Shown: in pieces, positions 17,477 to 26,296 of the stretch
Numbering within the stretch: position 1 is the first letter of the stretch
How the letters are laid out: each line of letters starts with the position of its first letter
Origin: Aureibaculum flavum
GTDB taxonomy: Bacteria > Bacteroidota > Bacteroidia > Flavobacteriales > Flavobacteriaceae
NCBI RefSeq assembly: GCF_016406085.1
Contig: NZ_JAEHFJ010000006.1
Span: forward strand, 1 to 64,000
Length of the DNA stretch: 64,000 bases
Direction: 5' to 3'
The notes under the pieces: generated by a model
The model's input: only the letters and a program-made list of their open reading frames with translations
Database searches by the model: none
What the model was told of the DNA's origin: nothing
Program-made: the position numbers and the translations under genes

Positions 17477-19303
17477 TTATAGTTTTAAAGTTAAATTAAT
17501 ATGATAGTTTGCACCTGGCATAGGTCTATAGGCCTTGGTTTCATAATTGGTATTAAAAAGGTTATTAACGCCCCCTCCAACAATCCAATTTCTATTTTTT
17601 GCAAATGCATAATTCATTGATAAGTTGGTCAATAAAAAATCATTTAGTACAGTGTCTGGATTGTTGTTAGAATAAGTGAAAACCTCTCCTGTATATATAG
17701 TGTTTAGCTGTGCAGAAAAATCTGCTATTTTGTAGGATATCCCTAAGGTTGCTTTATGATAGGGTACATATATAAGTTGATAATCCGTTTCTTTATTTTT
17801 AGATACGGTATAACTATACAACGTATTAATTTTAAATTGATGGTTACCTAAGGAAATTCCATATTGCAAATTGGTCTCAATTCCATAAGACTGTACCTTA
17901 TTTGTATTTACCGGTCTCCATAATTCACCAGAATAAGGCAACCAACGTATTAAATCACTAATATCATTATAATAACCCGTTAGCGTAAATTTTAAATTCC
18001 GTAAATGAATTTCATTAGAAAGTTCATATTGTAAAGATGATTCTGCTTTTAAATCTGGGTTTTCAGCTCCGGGCCAGTACAAATCATTAAAAGTGGGAAT
18101 TCTATAATTTTTAGATATGGATGTCTTTAAAGTATACTCAACAAATGGTTGCCAACTCGTACCCAATGAAAATAATAACGGACTGTCATAATCTTCATTC
18201 AACTCAGCTCTTAGCGTTGCCTGATAGGTAAAGTTTTTAGCTAAGTTGTGTTTTAAATACACATTTGCACTCCCAGTACTTCGTTGTACATTATCATAGT
18301 TTGTGCCTGTTGCCGTTGCTAAATTATATTCTCCACCTACATTAAATAATAGCTTTTTTAATTGTAATTGATAATTGTAATTGGCAATATACGTCCACCC
18401 ATTACCATTATTTGAACCCTCACTTGTATTTATATCCGGATAAAACCGATACTTTTCATTAATTAATGCCAGCTTTACCGTTGATTGATTTTTGCCAGAT
18501 TTATATTGATATTTACCCAATATCCGAAGGTGTTCATCACTATATTTATTACGGGTTTGTGTTGTTTCTATAATTGATAGATGCCTTTCACCCGTAAACC
18601 AATTAGAATAAATTGAAAAGGAGTTTTTTGCATTCGGATTATACGCAGCATTTAGCGATGCATTGATGTTATAAAATTGGCCATTTTCATTCTTTTGGTC
18701 TGAATCTTTGTATTCATAATCATTATCAGAATCTAAATAACTAAGCCCGATTTGCAAATTTGTTTTTGCACCAGATATACTGTGATTTGTACTTAAATTC
18801 TTGGTATTAAAGCTACCGTACGAAGTATATATTTCATGCGTATTTTCGGTATCGATATCTAAATTATTATTCAGATAGACTACACCACCAATAGCTCCCG
18901 TACCAAATTGAGAACTACCACCGCCTGGACGTACCAACACTTCACTAATATTTTGAGTATTGATTAGATTAAAATCCGTTTGTCCTAAAAAAGGAGAATT
19001 TATATTAATACCATTCCACACTACAGCGGTTTGTTGAGCGGTTGTACCTCTAAAAGAGGCTGAAGAAACCATACCAAAACCGTTTTCTTTAAAATAAATA
19101 GGTGTTTCAAATTGTAACACTTCGGTTAGTTGTGGACGATAATTTTTTAAAAGTTCTTTACTAATTTTTATAATAGGTTGACCAACAGATTTGTCTTCTA
19201 ATTTATCAGCAGATAGAAAAACTGTATCCAAGACAGTACTGGTCACTTGCGAGAAGCAAGGAATACTAAATAAAAAAATAATGATTACGATGTTGTATCT
19301 CAT
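17477..19303 (-). CDS. btuB: TonB-dependent cobalamin receptor BtuB
   Basis: A 608-aa outer-membrane receptor with a signal peptide (to about residue 18, CFSQ), a plug domain (QTAVVWNGININ, VLVRPGGGSSQFGTGAIGGVVYLNN) and a 22-strand-type barrel rich in aromatic strands, ending in the C-terminal HINLTLKL. It has no N-terminal carboxypeptidase-like domain, matching BtuB rather than SusC types. Substrate assignment to B12 rests on the cobalamin riboswitch in its leader and on the BtuG-like partner downstream. Confidence 0.9.
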   Translation of the reverse strand: MRYNIVIIIFLFSIPCFSQVTSTVLDTVFLSADKLEDKSVGQPIIKISKELLKNYRPQLTEVLQFETPIYFKENGFGMVSSASFRGTTAQQTAVVWNGININSPFLGQTDFNLINTQNISEVLVRPGGGSSQFGTGAIGGVVYLNNNLDIDTENTHEIYTSYGSFNTKNLSTNHSISGAKTNLQIGLSYLDSDNDYEYKDSDQKNENGQFYNINASLNAAYNPNAKNSFSIYSNWFTGERHLSIIETTQTRNKYSDEHLRILGKYQYKSGKNQSTVKLALINEKYRFYPDINTSEGSNNGNGWTYIANYNYQLQLKKLLFNVGGEYNLATATGTNYDNVQRSTGSANVYLKHNLAKNFTYQATLRAELNEDYDSPLLFSLGTSWQPFVEYTLKTSISKNYRIPTFNDLYWPGAENPDLKAESSLQYELSNEIHLRNLKFTLTGYYNDISDLIRWLPYSGELWRPVNTNKVQSYGIETNLQYGISLGNHQFKINTLYSYTVSKNKETDYQLIYVPYHKATLGISYKIADFSAQLNTIYTGEVFTYSNNNPDTVLNDFLLTNLSMNYAFAKNRNWIVGGGVNNLFNTNYETKAYRPMPGANYHINLTLKL

Positions 19304-19344
19304 AATTTCTGCTTATCCCGAACAGGTAATTTGTTTTTAAATGT

Positions 19345-19500
19345 TTTCAATTGGCAGGTCTCCTGGCTTGCGTCTTATTGTGAACCTTCCCGCAAAAAAA
19401 AGCAGTGGTAAGTAGTATTACAATAAGCATCTTGAAATTCATCAAGACTAAGCGTACAGTTGCGGGAACAGCTTCTGATTTTAACAGAATTCCCTTTTAA
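19345..19500 (-). ncRNA. Cobalamin riboswitch
   Basis: Read on the minus strand the leader contains, in order, GGGAAT, GCTGTTCCCGCAACTGTA, ACCACTG, GCGGGAAGG and the B12 box AAGCCAGGAGACCTGCC at about 19369-19353. This order and these sequences are the conserved core of the cobalamin aptamer. It ends about 45 nt before the btuB start, so it should switch off btuB-btuG expression when adenosyl- or other cobalamin is plentiful. A short 8-bp hairpin (CACTATTT 19505-19512, AAATAGTG 19522-19529) precedes it, and TATATTTG at 19553-19546 is a candidate -7 element. Confidence 0.95.
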
Positions 19501-19529
19501 TTTTCACTATTTTAACTTTTCAAATAGTG

Positions 19530-19818
19530 TAAAACCAATAAGCGGCAAATATAAGTTTTTTTTAGATTTTGGAGTAGCGATTACTATTAAAGTCACATTA
19601 ATGGTGTACTATTTCTGAATTAGATAATTTTGATAAATAATAATTACACTATCCTTAAAATTAAGGCAGTAATTTATATGATTAGCATTAGTTTACCCCC
19701 TTTTTATTAGGATCCGTAAATTGATAGGATATTAAATTCTTAAAACAGACTGAGAACGGTTTCTTAAATTGGTCCCCAGTCCTATAACGATTTGTAAAAC
19801 TGGTAAAAGGTAGCTATC
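19530..19818. other. Intergenic region without recognised gene
   Basis: Beyond the riboswitch promoter this stretch up to the DoxX stop is AT-rich and shows no reading frame, terminator or repeat that could be supported. Confidence 0.6.
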
Positions 19819-20187
19819 CTATTCCTTTGTTACCTTATTTATTCTTTTTCTAAAAACATATGATGTTACTAAAGAAACGAATGCAATTACGGACAATAGC
19901 TCACCACCATCTTTGATCATAATATGAGCAAAAAATGCCAATATAACCGCAAAGAAAAAAGCGGAATAAGCCCATTCTTTTATACTATTGAATTTTGGGT
20001 TCCAAATAGCAAACAAACCTAAAAGTTTAGCCGTAGCATAAGGATAGATGATATATGTAGGATACCCTAGTTTTACAAATTCTGTTTTTATAAATTCATG
20101 ATTAAAGAAATACATGCCTGCAGATAGTAAGATAACCATCGAAAAAACAACAGTTGCTATGTAATATATTATTTTATATTTTTTCAT
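19819..20187 (-). CDS. DoxX-family membrane protein
   Basis: A 122-aa membrane protein with four hydrophobic segments in the DoxX/DoxD-like pattern (VLSAGMYFFNHE after TM1, YPYATAKLLGLFAIW in TM2, AFFFAVILAFFAHI in TM3). Family members are linked to thiosulfate/quinone redox or membrane-associated oxidant defence, without a firm biochemical role for this subtype. Last gene of the TetR-controlled cluster, 9 bp after the FrnE-like gene. Confidence 0.8.
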   Translation of the reverse strand: MKKYKIIYYIATVVFSMVILLSAGMYFFNHEFIKTEFVKLGYPTYIIYPYATAKLLGLFAIWNPKFNSIKEWAYSAFFFAVILAFFAHIMIKDGGELLSVIAFVSLVTSYVFRKRINKVTKE

Positions 20188-20196
20188 AATAACCCC

Positions 20197-20844
20197 CTAT
20201 TGTTTACTTATTAATTCTGAAAGTACTTGTTTAAAAGTATCGACTGGCTGTGCTCCAGTTACGGCACTTTTTCTATCAAATACAATTGTTGGAACAGAGT
20301 TTATTCCTAAATTTTTCCAATACCCTTCTTCACTTTTCACATTGTAACGAGCTTCGTCGTTATCTAATTTAGCTAATCCTTCTGCTGCATTTAAGCCAAC
20401 ATCTAATAACGCTTGCTTTAAAATATCTCTTCTAGATACATCTTTCCGCTCACTAAAAAAGGCAGTAGTTAAACGCATTTTTAATTCCGTTTGCTTATTA
20501 AATTCTTTTGCATAATCTAATAAAACATGGGCATCAAAAGTATTGACTATTCGCATATCATCAAAATAATCGAATTTAAAACCAAGTGCCGCACCAACGT
20601 CAGTCATATTTTGTTTCGATGCTATTTGTTGCTCTTTAGTAGAACCATATTTCTCTGTAATATGTTCATCTACATTCTGACCTTCAGCAGGCATATCCGG
20701 ATTCAATTCAAAAGGGTGCCATTCAATGTCTACTTGATCTTCAACACCTAGTTCAGCAATGGCTTTTTCTAAACGTTTGTAGCCAATGGTACACCAAGGA
20801 CAAACAACATCAGAAACAATATCTATTTTTAATTTTTCTTTCAT
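20197..20844 (-). CDS. FrnE-like DsbA-family oxidoreductase
   Basis: A 215-aa cytosolic DsbA-family protein, CPWC active site at Cys15-Cys18, cis-Pro loop SVPTIVF. Close paralogue of the protein at 1790-2434. In both places it follows a CMD protein with a CxxC core, suggesting that the two exchange thiol-disulfide electrons (inference). Only 3 bp separate it from the EthD-like gene. Confidence 0.89.
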   Translation of the reverse strand: MKEKLKIDIVSDVVCPWCTIGYKRLEKAIAELGVEDQVDIEWHPFELNPDMPAEGQNVDEHITEKYGSTKEQQIASKQNMTDVGAALGFKFDYFDDMRIVNTFDAHVLLDYAKEFNKQTELKMRLTTAFFSERKDVSRRDILKQALLDVGLNAAEGLAKLDNDEARYNVKSEEGYWKNLGINSVPTIVFDRKSAVTGAQPVDTFKQVLSELISKQ

Positions 20845-20847
20845 TTT

Positions 20848-21162
20848 TTAAAATGTTATCAATTCACTAATTTGTAATACTCCTTTTACATTACTGTAAT
20901 TTTTTAAGTCAGCCGCAAAAAATTCCGCATGTGGACCAAATGACCCCTGAAAAGAGGCTACATCATCAAATAATAATTGTGCAATAGCAATATAAGGAGC
21001 AGCCTCACCAGGAACTCTACTTGCTACCCCTAAGTCTAACTCCAACCCTTTTAAGGCATCGCCAACTTTATTTGAAACCATTGGTAAATGATCATTTTTG
21101 TAATAGTCTATATCAAACTTTACATCTTTACCGTTTGGATACATAACAGATACTTTTATCAT
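20848..21162 (-). CDS. EthD-family small protein
   Basis: A 104-aa protein of the EthD family, a dimeric alpha-beta barrel related to ABM monooxygenases. The start MIKVSVMYPNGKDVKFDIDYY with the downstream DHLPMV is the EthD signature. Functions in the family are poorly defined (named for ethyl tert-butyl ether degradation). It sits between the CMD and FrnE-like genes of the TetR-controlled cluster, 87 bp after the CMD gene. Confidence 0.85.
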   Translation of the reverse strand: MIKVSVMYPNGKDVKFDIDYYKNDHLPMVSNKVGDALKGLELDLGVASRVPGEAAPYIAIAQLLFDDVASFQGSFGPHAEFFAADLKNYSNVKGVLQISELITF

Positions 21163-21249
21163 ACTCTTTTATTTTTAAATTTCAAACCAGTAATCCTTCC
21201 GAATAAAAATACGAAAGGATTATTGATTAATTATTTTTTTTTTTAAACC

Positions 21250-21813
21250 CTAAGATTTCACATTCTCTTTAGACCAAGCAAACTTTTTAAAAGGAGCATC
21301 TACTGGAGTATTAGCAATATGATTTGTATAATTACTAATTACTTTTTGAGATAAACCTAATATAATTTCTAACACTTGTTGTTCTCCATAACCTGCTGCA
21401 TAAAAAGCAGCTAACTCCTCTTGATTTACATGCCCACGATTACGTACAATACTTAAGGTCATGTTACGTAGAGCTTCCAACTTTGGATTTTCTAATGGTG
21501 TTTCATCACGTAACGCATTATTTATAGCATCATCTACCTTCATCATGCTGGCAATAGCAGTGTGTGCAGGTACACAATAATGACATTCGTGTTCTACGTT
21601 TATGGTTTGCCAAACTACAGTTAATTCTTCATTATTAAATGATGAGTCAACAAAAAGTTTATGAATTGTTTGATATGCTTCTAAGATACCTGGAGCTCCA
21701 GCTAAAACACCGTGCAACCCAGGAATCATTCCGTTTGATTTCAAAGATTGTTCTAAAAAAGTTTTGCTTCCTTCTGGAGCAGATTCAATGTCGTGAATTT
21801 TTAATGTTGTCAT
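21250..21813 (-). CDS. Carboxymuconolactone decarboxylase (AhpD-like) protein
   Basis: A 187-aa CMD-family protein with HECHYCVPAH, giving Cys77, Cys80 and His84 in the AhpD-type CxxCxxxH arrangement, preceded by an acidic residue. This predicts peroxidase or disulfide-reductase chemistry. It is the second AhpD-like protein of the window and is only distantly similar to the one at 2451. First gene behind the TetR gene; a TetR operator copy lies in the 79-bp gap upstream. Confidence 0.86.
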   Translation of the reverse strand: MTTLKIHDIESAPEGSKTFLEQSLKSNGMIPGLHGVLAGAPGILEAYQTIHKLFVDSSFNNEELTVVWQTINVEHECHYCVPAHTAIASMMKVDDAINNALRDETPLENPKLEALRNMTLSIVRNRGHVNQEELAAFYAAGYGEQQVLEIILGLSQKVISNYTNHIANTPVDAPFKKFAWSKENVKS

Positions 21814-21855
21814 AATTTCTGTTTTATTTTGTTATTATTATTATTACTATTTTTT

Positions 21856-21871
21856 CTAAACAATCGTTTAG
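21856..21871. promoter_or_regulatory. TetR operator copy 1
   Basis: CTAAACAATCGTTTAG, a 6-bp palindrome around AATC, 43 bp before the CMD start. Identical to the copy at 22479-22494 in front of the TetR gene, so the regulator probably also controls the downstream cluster directly. Confidence 0.75.
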
Positions 21872-21892
21872 TTATTGTGCAAAAAAAAAGGC

Positions 21893-22456
21893 TTATATAT
21901 TTTTAAACGTCATTTCAATATAGTCTTCAATTTCTTTTTGCGAATTTACTCTTGCTGCTGCTGCTAAACCATGTTTTGCTAGCAGTAAAAAATTGGCTTC
22001 TTTAAGAACCGTCTCTTCACTTTTCTTATGATCCATTCTTAATTTTTCAATAAACAATGCTTTCAAATTATCCATAAAGGCAACCATTTCCTCTTTAATC
22101 AATTGATCTTGGTTTTCTGAAAACTCATTATACGTATTGGTTACTAAACAGCCTTTTTGGTTTCCTTCTTTATAATTTGAACTTACAGAGTCATAGAAAA
22201 ATTGTTTTATATCTTCTACACCATTCGTTGCTTTTTTTAATTTATCTAGTGTAGCACTCACTTTTGTTTTGTAACACTTTAAACTTTCAAGAAAGAGACC
22301 GTGTTTATTACCAAAACTAGAATAGATAGAAAATTTATTAATGCCCATTTCTTTTTCAAGCATTTGCATTGATGTTGTTTCGTAGCCTTTTTTCCAAAAA
22401 AGTTGCATTGCTTTTTCAACAACTTCATCTTCTCTATATTCTTTTTTCCTTGCCAT
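21893..22456 (-). CDS. TetR/AcrR-family regulator
   Basis: A 187-aa repressor. The N-terminal helix-turn-helix is visible in AMQLFWKKGYETTSMQML and GINKFSIYSSFGNKHGLF; the C-terminal part is the ligand-binding helical bundle, containing a Cys in QKGCLVTN as in some TetR proteins sensing electrophiles. Identical palindromes in front of this gene and of the next one indicate autoregulation and control of the CMD-EthD-FrnE-DoxX cluster. The ligand is unknown. Confidence 0.92.
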   Translation of the reverse strand: MARKKEYREDEVVEKAMQLFWKKGYETTSMQMLEKEMGINKFSIYSSFGNKHGLFLESLKCYKTKVSATLDKLKKATNGVEDIKQFFYDSVSSNYKEGNQKGCLVTNTYNEFSENQDQLIKEEMVAFMDNLKALFIEKLRMDHKKSEETVLKEANFLLLAKHGLAAAARVNSQKEIEDYIEMTFKNI

Positions 22457-22473
22457 TATTTCTAATTACTTTG

Positions 22474-22504
22474 CAAAACTAAACAATCGTTTAGTAATAA
22501 CCAA
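22474..22504 (-). promoter_or_regulatory. TetR gene promoter with operator copy 2
   Basis: On the minus strand TTG (22504-22502), 20-nt spacer, TAGTTTTG (22481-22474): an exact Bacteroidota promoter 18 bp upstream of the TetR start. The 16-bp palindrome CTAAACAATCGTTTAG (22479-22494) covers the spacer and overlaps the -7 element, so repressor binding would block transcription. Confidence 0.8.
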
Positions 22505-22577
22505 TTATTTTATCATTTATTTATAAATCTAATGCCAATTACTTCTTAAATAACAGCTATACAAACAAAATAAATAT

Positions 22578-23423
22578 TTATCCCTTAAAATTTTTGATCA
22601 TTTCTAAAGGCGATTTATGAGGTCTATCTGCTGCTTTTTCAAAATCTGAAGACACATTATAGGCACCTTCTTTTATACCTTCATAAATACCAGCAATTAT
22701 GGTACCCATAAAATCGCCTAACGCTGCTTTTCGTTCAGTTGCATATTCTTCAAATGAAATACTATTAAAAACGAGTTGAGTATCATATATTTGGTTAATA
22801 TATGTAACAAGCTCACTCTGTGTGATAGCATTACCAGCTAAATTATAGGTTTTGCCGTTGTGCTTTTCTTCTAAAAGCATTTTTGCATAAGCATACCCCA
22901 ATTCCTCTCTACTAGTATAGGTACATTTTCCTTCTCCCGCACAATTTCTAATTTCACCTTCCTTAACATAAGTTTCTAAATACTCTAAATCAGGTTCTAT
23001 ATAAATTCCATTTCTTCCAATAACCCATTCCAATCCAGAACTTATAATGTCTTTTTCAGTTTGTCTGTTGGATTGTACAATAGGACTAAAAGCATTATTT
23101 TCTTCAGCTCCAACAATACTGGTGTATACTATTTTTTTTACACCATTACTCTTTGCCGCCTCAATCACATTTCTATGTTGAATAATTCTTTTTTGTGGTT
23201 CATCCATACCTGAGACCAACAGTACTATATCTATACCCTTTAATGCTAAATTAAAATCTTCACGATTATTATAATCACCTTTTCTAATTTCAACTCCTAA
23301 ATGTTTTGCTTTTTCGGGTGTACGTGCAATCGCAATTACATGCTCTTTCCCTACTTCTTTAATTAAATGTTTTACAATTGAGCCTCCTAGTTTTCCGCTG
23401 GCTGATGTTACTGCTATTTTCAT
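22578..23423 (-). CDS. NmrA-like SDR, NAD(P)H-binding
   Basis: A 281-aa atypical short-chain dehydrogenase of the NmrA/quinone oxidoreductase 2 type. The Rossmann start is TSASGKLGGSIVKHL and KIVYTSIVGAEEN follows in the central strand. Members either reduce quinones with NADPH or sense NADP(H) without catalysis. It lies downstream of the egt-type cluster (106-bp gap), and is separated from the TetR gene by 121 bp; membership in either transcript is unclear. Confidence 0.85.
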   Translation of the reverse strand: MKIAVTSASGKLGGSIVKHLIKEVGKEHVIAIARTPEKAKHLGVEIRKGDYNNREDFNLALKGIDIVLLVSGMDEPQKRIIQHRNVIEAAKSNGVKKIVYTSIVGAEENNAFSPIVQSNRQTEKDIISSGLEWVIGRNGIYIEPDLEYLETYVKEGEIRNCAGEGKCTYTSREELGYAYAKMLLEEKHNGKTYNLAGNAITQSELVTYINQIYDTQLVFNSISFEEYATERKAALGDFMGTIIAGIYEGIKEGAYNVSSDFEKAADRPHKSPLEMIKNFKG

Positions 23424-23529
23424 TGTATTGTTATTAAATTGTTATGTTGTATTTAAAATACAAAGTTGGGTATTAATCACAATTATTCAAAGGTAAATGT
23501 CGGTCTAAAAATGGTAAATTTATGATTAC

Positions 23530-24195
23530 TTAAAGTACTAATTTTACAGCCTCTTCCATTTGTACTTGTGCCATATCTATAAGTTTTTCATTTCCAATAG
23601 GCCGTAAAACAGAAAGCTCTGTACAACCTAAAACAACAGGATTATTCTCTGAATACTTTTTAATAATTAAGTGGAACTTTTTAATTAAATTATCCGTTTC
23701 TTTTTCAGAATACACTTCTTTTCTTACTTCATCTATAAAGAGCATATCCTTTTCGGAAGGCTGCAGCACCTCAATACCATTGGCTTTAAAATGATCCTTA
23801 ATATAGCTTGCTTTCATGCTAAAAATAGAACCAAATAAAACAATGCTATCCCATTTGTTTTTCTTAAGTTTTGATATTGTCAAATGAATTGGATGAAGTA
23901 TGTTTTTTGTTATTTTTAACCTATCTATTGTTTCATGAAGTGTGATGTTAGGAATTAACAAATGTTCAACATTAAGCTGTTCTAATTGCGTTATATATTG
24001 TTTTACTGAAGTATCTAAAGCGTCAGAAGTATAAGGTAAAAGCGTATTGATAGTATTAAAATCAGTATTTAACAATACGAATGGACACGTACTATAACCT
24101 CCTTTTTTTAAGTTGTAAAATATATTTAATTGGCTTATATAAAAAGACGTGCTACGGCTACCAAGACCTAATATGCCAAGTGTTGTTTCTGTCAT
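23530..24195 (-). CDS. Asp/Glu racemase-family protein, one catalytic Cys lost
   Basis: A 221-aa protein of the PLP-independent aspartate/glutamate racemase superfamily: N-terminal LGILGLGSRST, C-terminal VVLGCTELSVL with Cys at about residue 191. The first catalytic Cys, normally in a CNT-type motif, is replaced: the segment reads LIPNITLHE (80-88). True two-base racemisation is therefore doubtful; a one-base lyase, decarboxylase-like or binding function is possible. Last gene of the egtD/egtB cluster, 3 bp after egtD, so it probably serves the same pathway (inference). Confidence 0.8.
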   Translation of the reverse strand: MTETTLGILGLGSRSTSFYISQLNIFYNLKKGGYSTCPFVLLNTDFNTINTLLPYTSDALDTSVKQYITQLEQLNVEHLLIPNITLHETIDRLKITKNILHPIHLTISKLKKNKWDSIVLFGSIFSMKASYIKDHFKANGIEVLQPSEKDMLFIDEVRKEVYSEKETDNLIKKFHLIIKKYSENNPVVLGCTELSVLRPIGNEKLIDMAQVQMEEAVKLVL

Positions 24196-24198
24196 TTT

Positions 24199-25146
24199 TT
24201 AATTTCTAATTAAAACATAATCTGCAAAATACCCTTTGCTATCCATTATTTTATTTTCAATAGAAAAATCAGTATTTTCAATGATCTTCTCTATAAGTTC
24301 ATCATTATATTTTCTTGAAATTTCTGTGTGTATTTTTTCTCCTTTTGCAAAATGATATGTTTTGCCTATAGTTTTTACCTCTACAGATTGTTCAACAGTA
24401 CTTATTATAAAACTTTTGGCAACACCATCTTTCTCATCGTATTCAGGTTGATGTTTAAAGTTATTTAAGTTAAAATCACTCTTTAATTCCCTATTAATTC
24501 TATCTAGTAAATTAATATTAAAAGCTGCTGTAATTCCTTTACTGTCGTTATATGCTGGTAATACTATTTCTTCAGATTTAATTAAATCTACCCCTAACAA
24601 AAGTTTATCACCAGCTAAAAGGTTAGCCCCTAACTTATAGATAAATTCTGAAGCTAAATCGTCAGTCATATTTCCAATATTGGAACCCAAAAACAAGATG
24701 ACTTTTGGCTTTTTACTTTCTTTTAAAGAATCTAACACTTCAAAATAATCACCTTGTTGCGTTTTAACCGACAGATTGGGAATAGCGGTATTCAAATCTT
24801 CCTTTAAAAGGTGTAATGCATTAGCAGAAATATCAATAGGAAAGTAATCAAATTTAAAGTTTTGACTGTCTAATTTTTTCAATAACTCTTTGGTCTTTAA
24901 GCCATCACCTGCACCTAATTCTATCAATTCAAAATAAGTATCCTTCTTTAAATCAAAAGTTTGAATTAATTGCTGCGTTTTATTTTTAAAAATATCTAAC
25001 TCACTACGAGTTAAATAGTATTCTGGTAAATTCATTATTTCAACAAAAAGAGCATCTCCTTTTTTGTCGTAAAAATATTTTGAAGGGAGAGTTTTGGGGT
25101 TTGCTTCAAGTCCTTTTTTTACTTCATTTTTGAATGTTTCTATCAT
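24199..25146 (-). CDS. egtD: L-histidine N-alpha-methyltransferase
   Basis: A 315-aa EgtD, which trimethylates histidine with SAM to give hercynine, the first step of ergothioneine synthesis. The length matches mycobacterial EgtD. Signatures are TLPSKYFYDKKGDALFVEI, LPEYYLTRSE, the SAM motif ELGAGDGLKTKELL, FLGSNIGNM and the histidine-binding YNDSKGITAAFN region. It directly abuts egtB with no gap. Confidence 0.93.
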   Translation of the reverse strand: MIETFKNEVKKGLEANPKTLPSKYFYDKKGDALFVEIMNLPEYYLTRSELDIFKNKTQQLIQTFDLKKDTYFELIELGAGDGLKTKELLKKLDSQNFKFDYFPIDISANALHLLKEDLNTAIPNLSVKTQQGDYFEVLDSLKESKKPKVILFLGSNIGNMTDDLASEFIYKLGANLLAGDKLLLGVDLIKSEEIVLPAYNDSKGITAAFNINLLDRINRELKSDFNLNNFKHQPEYDEKDGVAKSFIISTVEQSVEVKTIGKTYHFAKGEKIHTEISRKYNDELIEKIIENTDFSIENKIMDSKGYFADYVLIRN

Positions 25147-26295
25147 CTATTTAGCGAGTCTTATTCCTGTAAATTGCCATCTTTCAGTAGGGTTAAAAAA
25201 GTTTCGATATGTTGGTCGGCTATGATTTTTCGAGGTTGCCACTGAAGCACCTCTTAATACCATTTTATTACTCATAAATTTTCCATTATATTCACCAACG
25301 GCACCATTTTCTTTTGTGAAACCAGGGTAAGGTAGGTAAGCACTATTTGTCCATTCCCAACGTGGCCCCCAATTCAATTGACCAGCTGCAATTTCCCATT
25401 CAAATTCGGTAAGTAATCGCATACCTTTCCATTCGGCATAAGCGTTTGCTTCGTAATAATTTATGTGACATAAAATTGCGTTTCTATCTACTTTTTGCAA
25501 TCCAGAAAGCGTGTAATGGTACCATTCTACATCCATTTTATGCCAATACATAGGTGCATTGATTGTGTTATTATTCACCCAAGACCAACCTTCGTCTAAC
25601 CACAGATTAAAATCAGTGTACGCTCCAGATTCCATAAACTCCATGTATTCTCCATTAGTAACCAAATGGTTGTTTACAATAAAGTCGTTAACAAAAACCT
25701 TATGAACACCCAATTCATTATCATAACAAAAATCGGCTCCTTGATGTCCAATTTCATAGATACCAGCAGCAACACTTACTCTTTCTACACTTGTGTTTTT
25801 ACCATGCACTAAAGCATAGTTATCATTAAAAACTGGAAAAATAGGATTGTGGCCTAACATGTACTTTACATCTGTAATCAACAATTCTTGATGTTGTTGT
25901 TCATGATTTAAACCAAGAGTAATCAAATTGATAATCTCTTTATCTGAAATAGTTTTTAAAAAAACTTGCATCTGAGTATCTACATACGTACGGTATTCAT
26001 AAATTGAATCGGTACTTGGTCTAGACATATTACCTCTATTGGTTTGTAAAATACGACTACCCACATTATTATAATAGCTATTAAAAAGAAAATTAAAATT
26101 GGGATTAAATTCTTTATAATTATCTAAATAATTTTTAAGGATAAAAGTTTCAAAAAACCATGTTGTGTGAGCTAAATGCCATTTAGCAGGACTTGCAAAT
26201 TGCACTACTTGAATTGAATAATCTTCCAGTTCTAAATGACTGCAAAAATCAATTGTAGCTTGTCGTATTTCTTTATATTTTTCACTAATATTCAT
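25147..26295 (-). CDS. egtB: Ergothioneine-type sulfoxide synthase EgtB
   Basis: A 382-aa non-haem iron enzyme that couples hercynine to a cysteine-containing thiol using O2, forming a sulfoxide. The DinB-like N-terminal half holds the iron ligands: WHLAHTTWFFET (His43) and HEQQHQE (His131, His135). The C-terminal half is a formylglycine-generating-enzyme-like fold (KVFVNDFIVNNHLVTNGEYMEFM, WKGMRLLTEFEWE, VLRGAS). Lacking the C-terminal methyltransferase of OvoA, it is of EgtB type. Whether it uses cysteine or gamma-glutamylcysteine cannot be read from the sequence. No EgtC or EgtE homologue is present in the window. Confidence 0.93.
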   Translation of the reverse strand: MNISEKYKEIRQATIDFCSHLELEDYSIQVVQFASPAKWHLAHTTWFFETFILKNYLDNYKEFNPNFNFLFNSYYNNVGSRILQTNRGNMSRPSTDSIYEYRTYVDTQMQVFLKTISDKEIINLITLGLNHEQQHQELLITDVKYMLGHNPIFPVFNDNYALVHGKNTSVERVSVAAGIYEIGHQGADFCYDNELGVHKVFVNDFIVNNHLVTNGEYMEFMESGAYTDFNLWLDEGWSWVNNNTINAPMYWHKMDVEWYHYTLSGLQKVDRNAILCHINYYEANAYAEWKGMRLLTEFEWEIAAGQLNWGPRWEWTNSAYLPYPGFTKENGAVGEYNGKFMSNKMVLRGASVATSKNHSRPTYRNFFNPTERWQFTGIRLAK

Positions 26296-26296
26296 T

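Noticed and set aside
23530-24195. Racemase-like protein as the missing EgtE lyase
   Set aside because: EgtE is a PLP enzyme of a different fold; the similarity is only positional.
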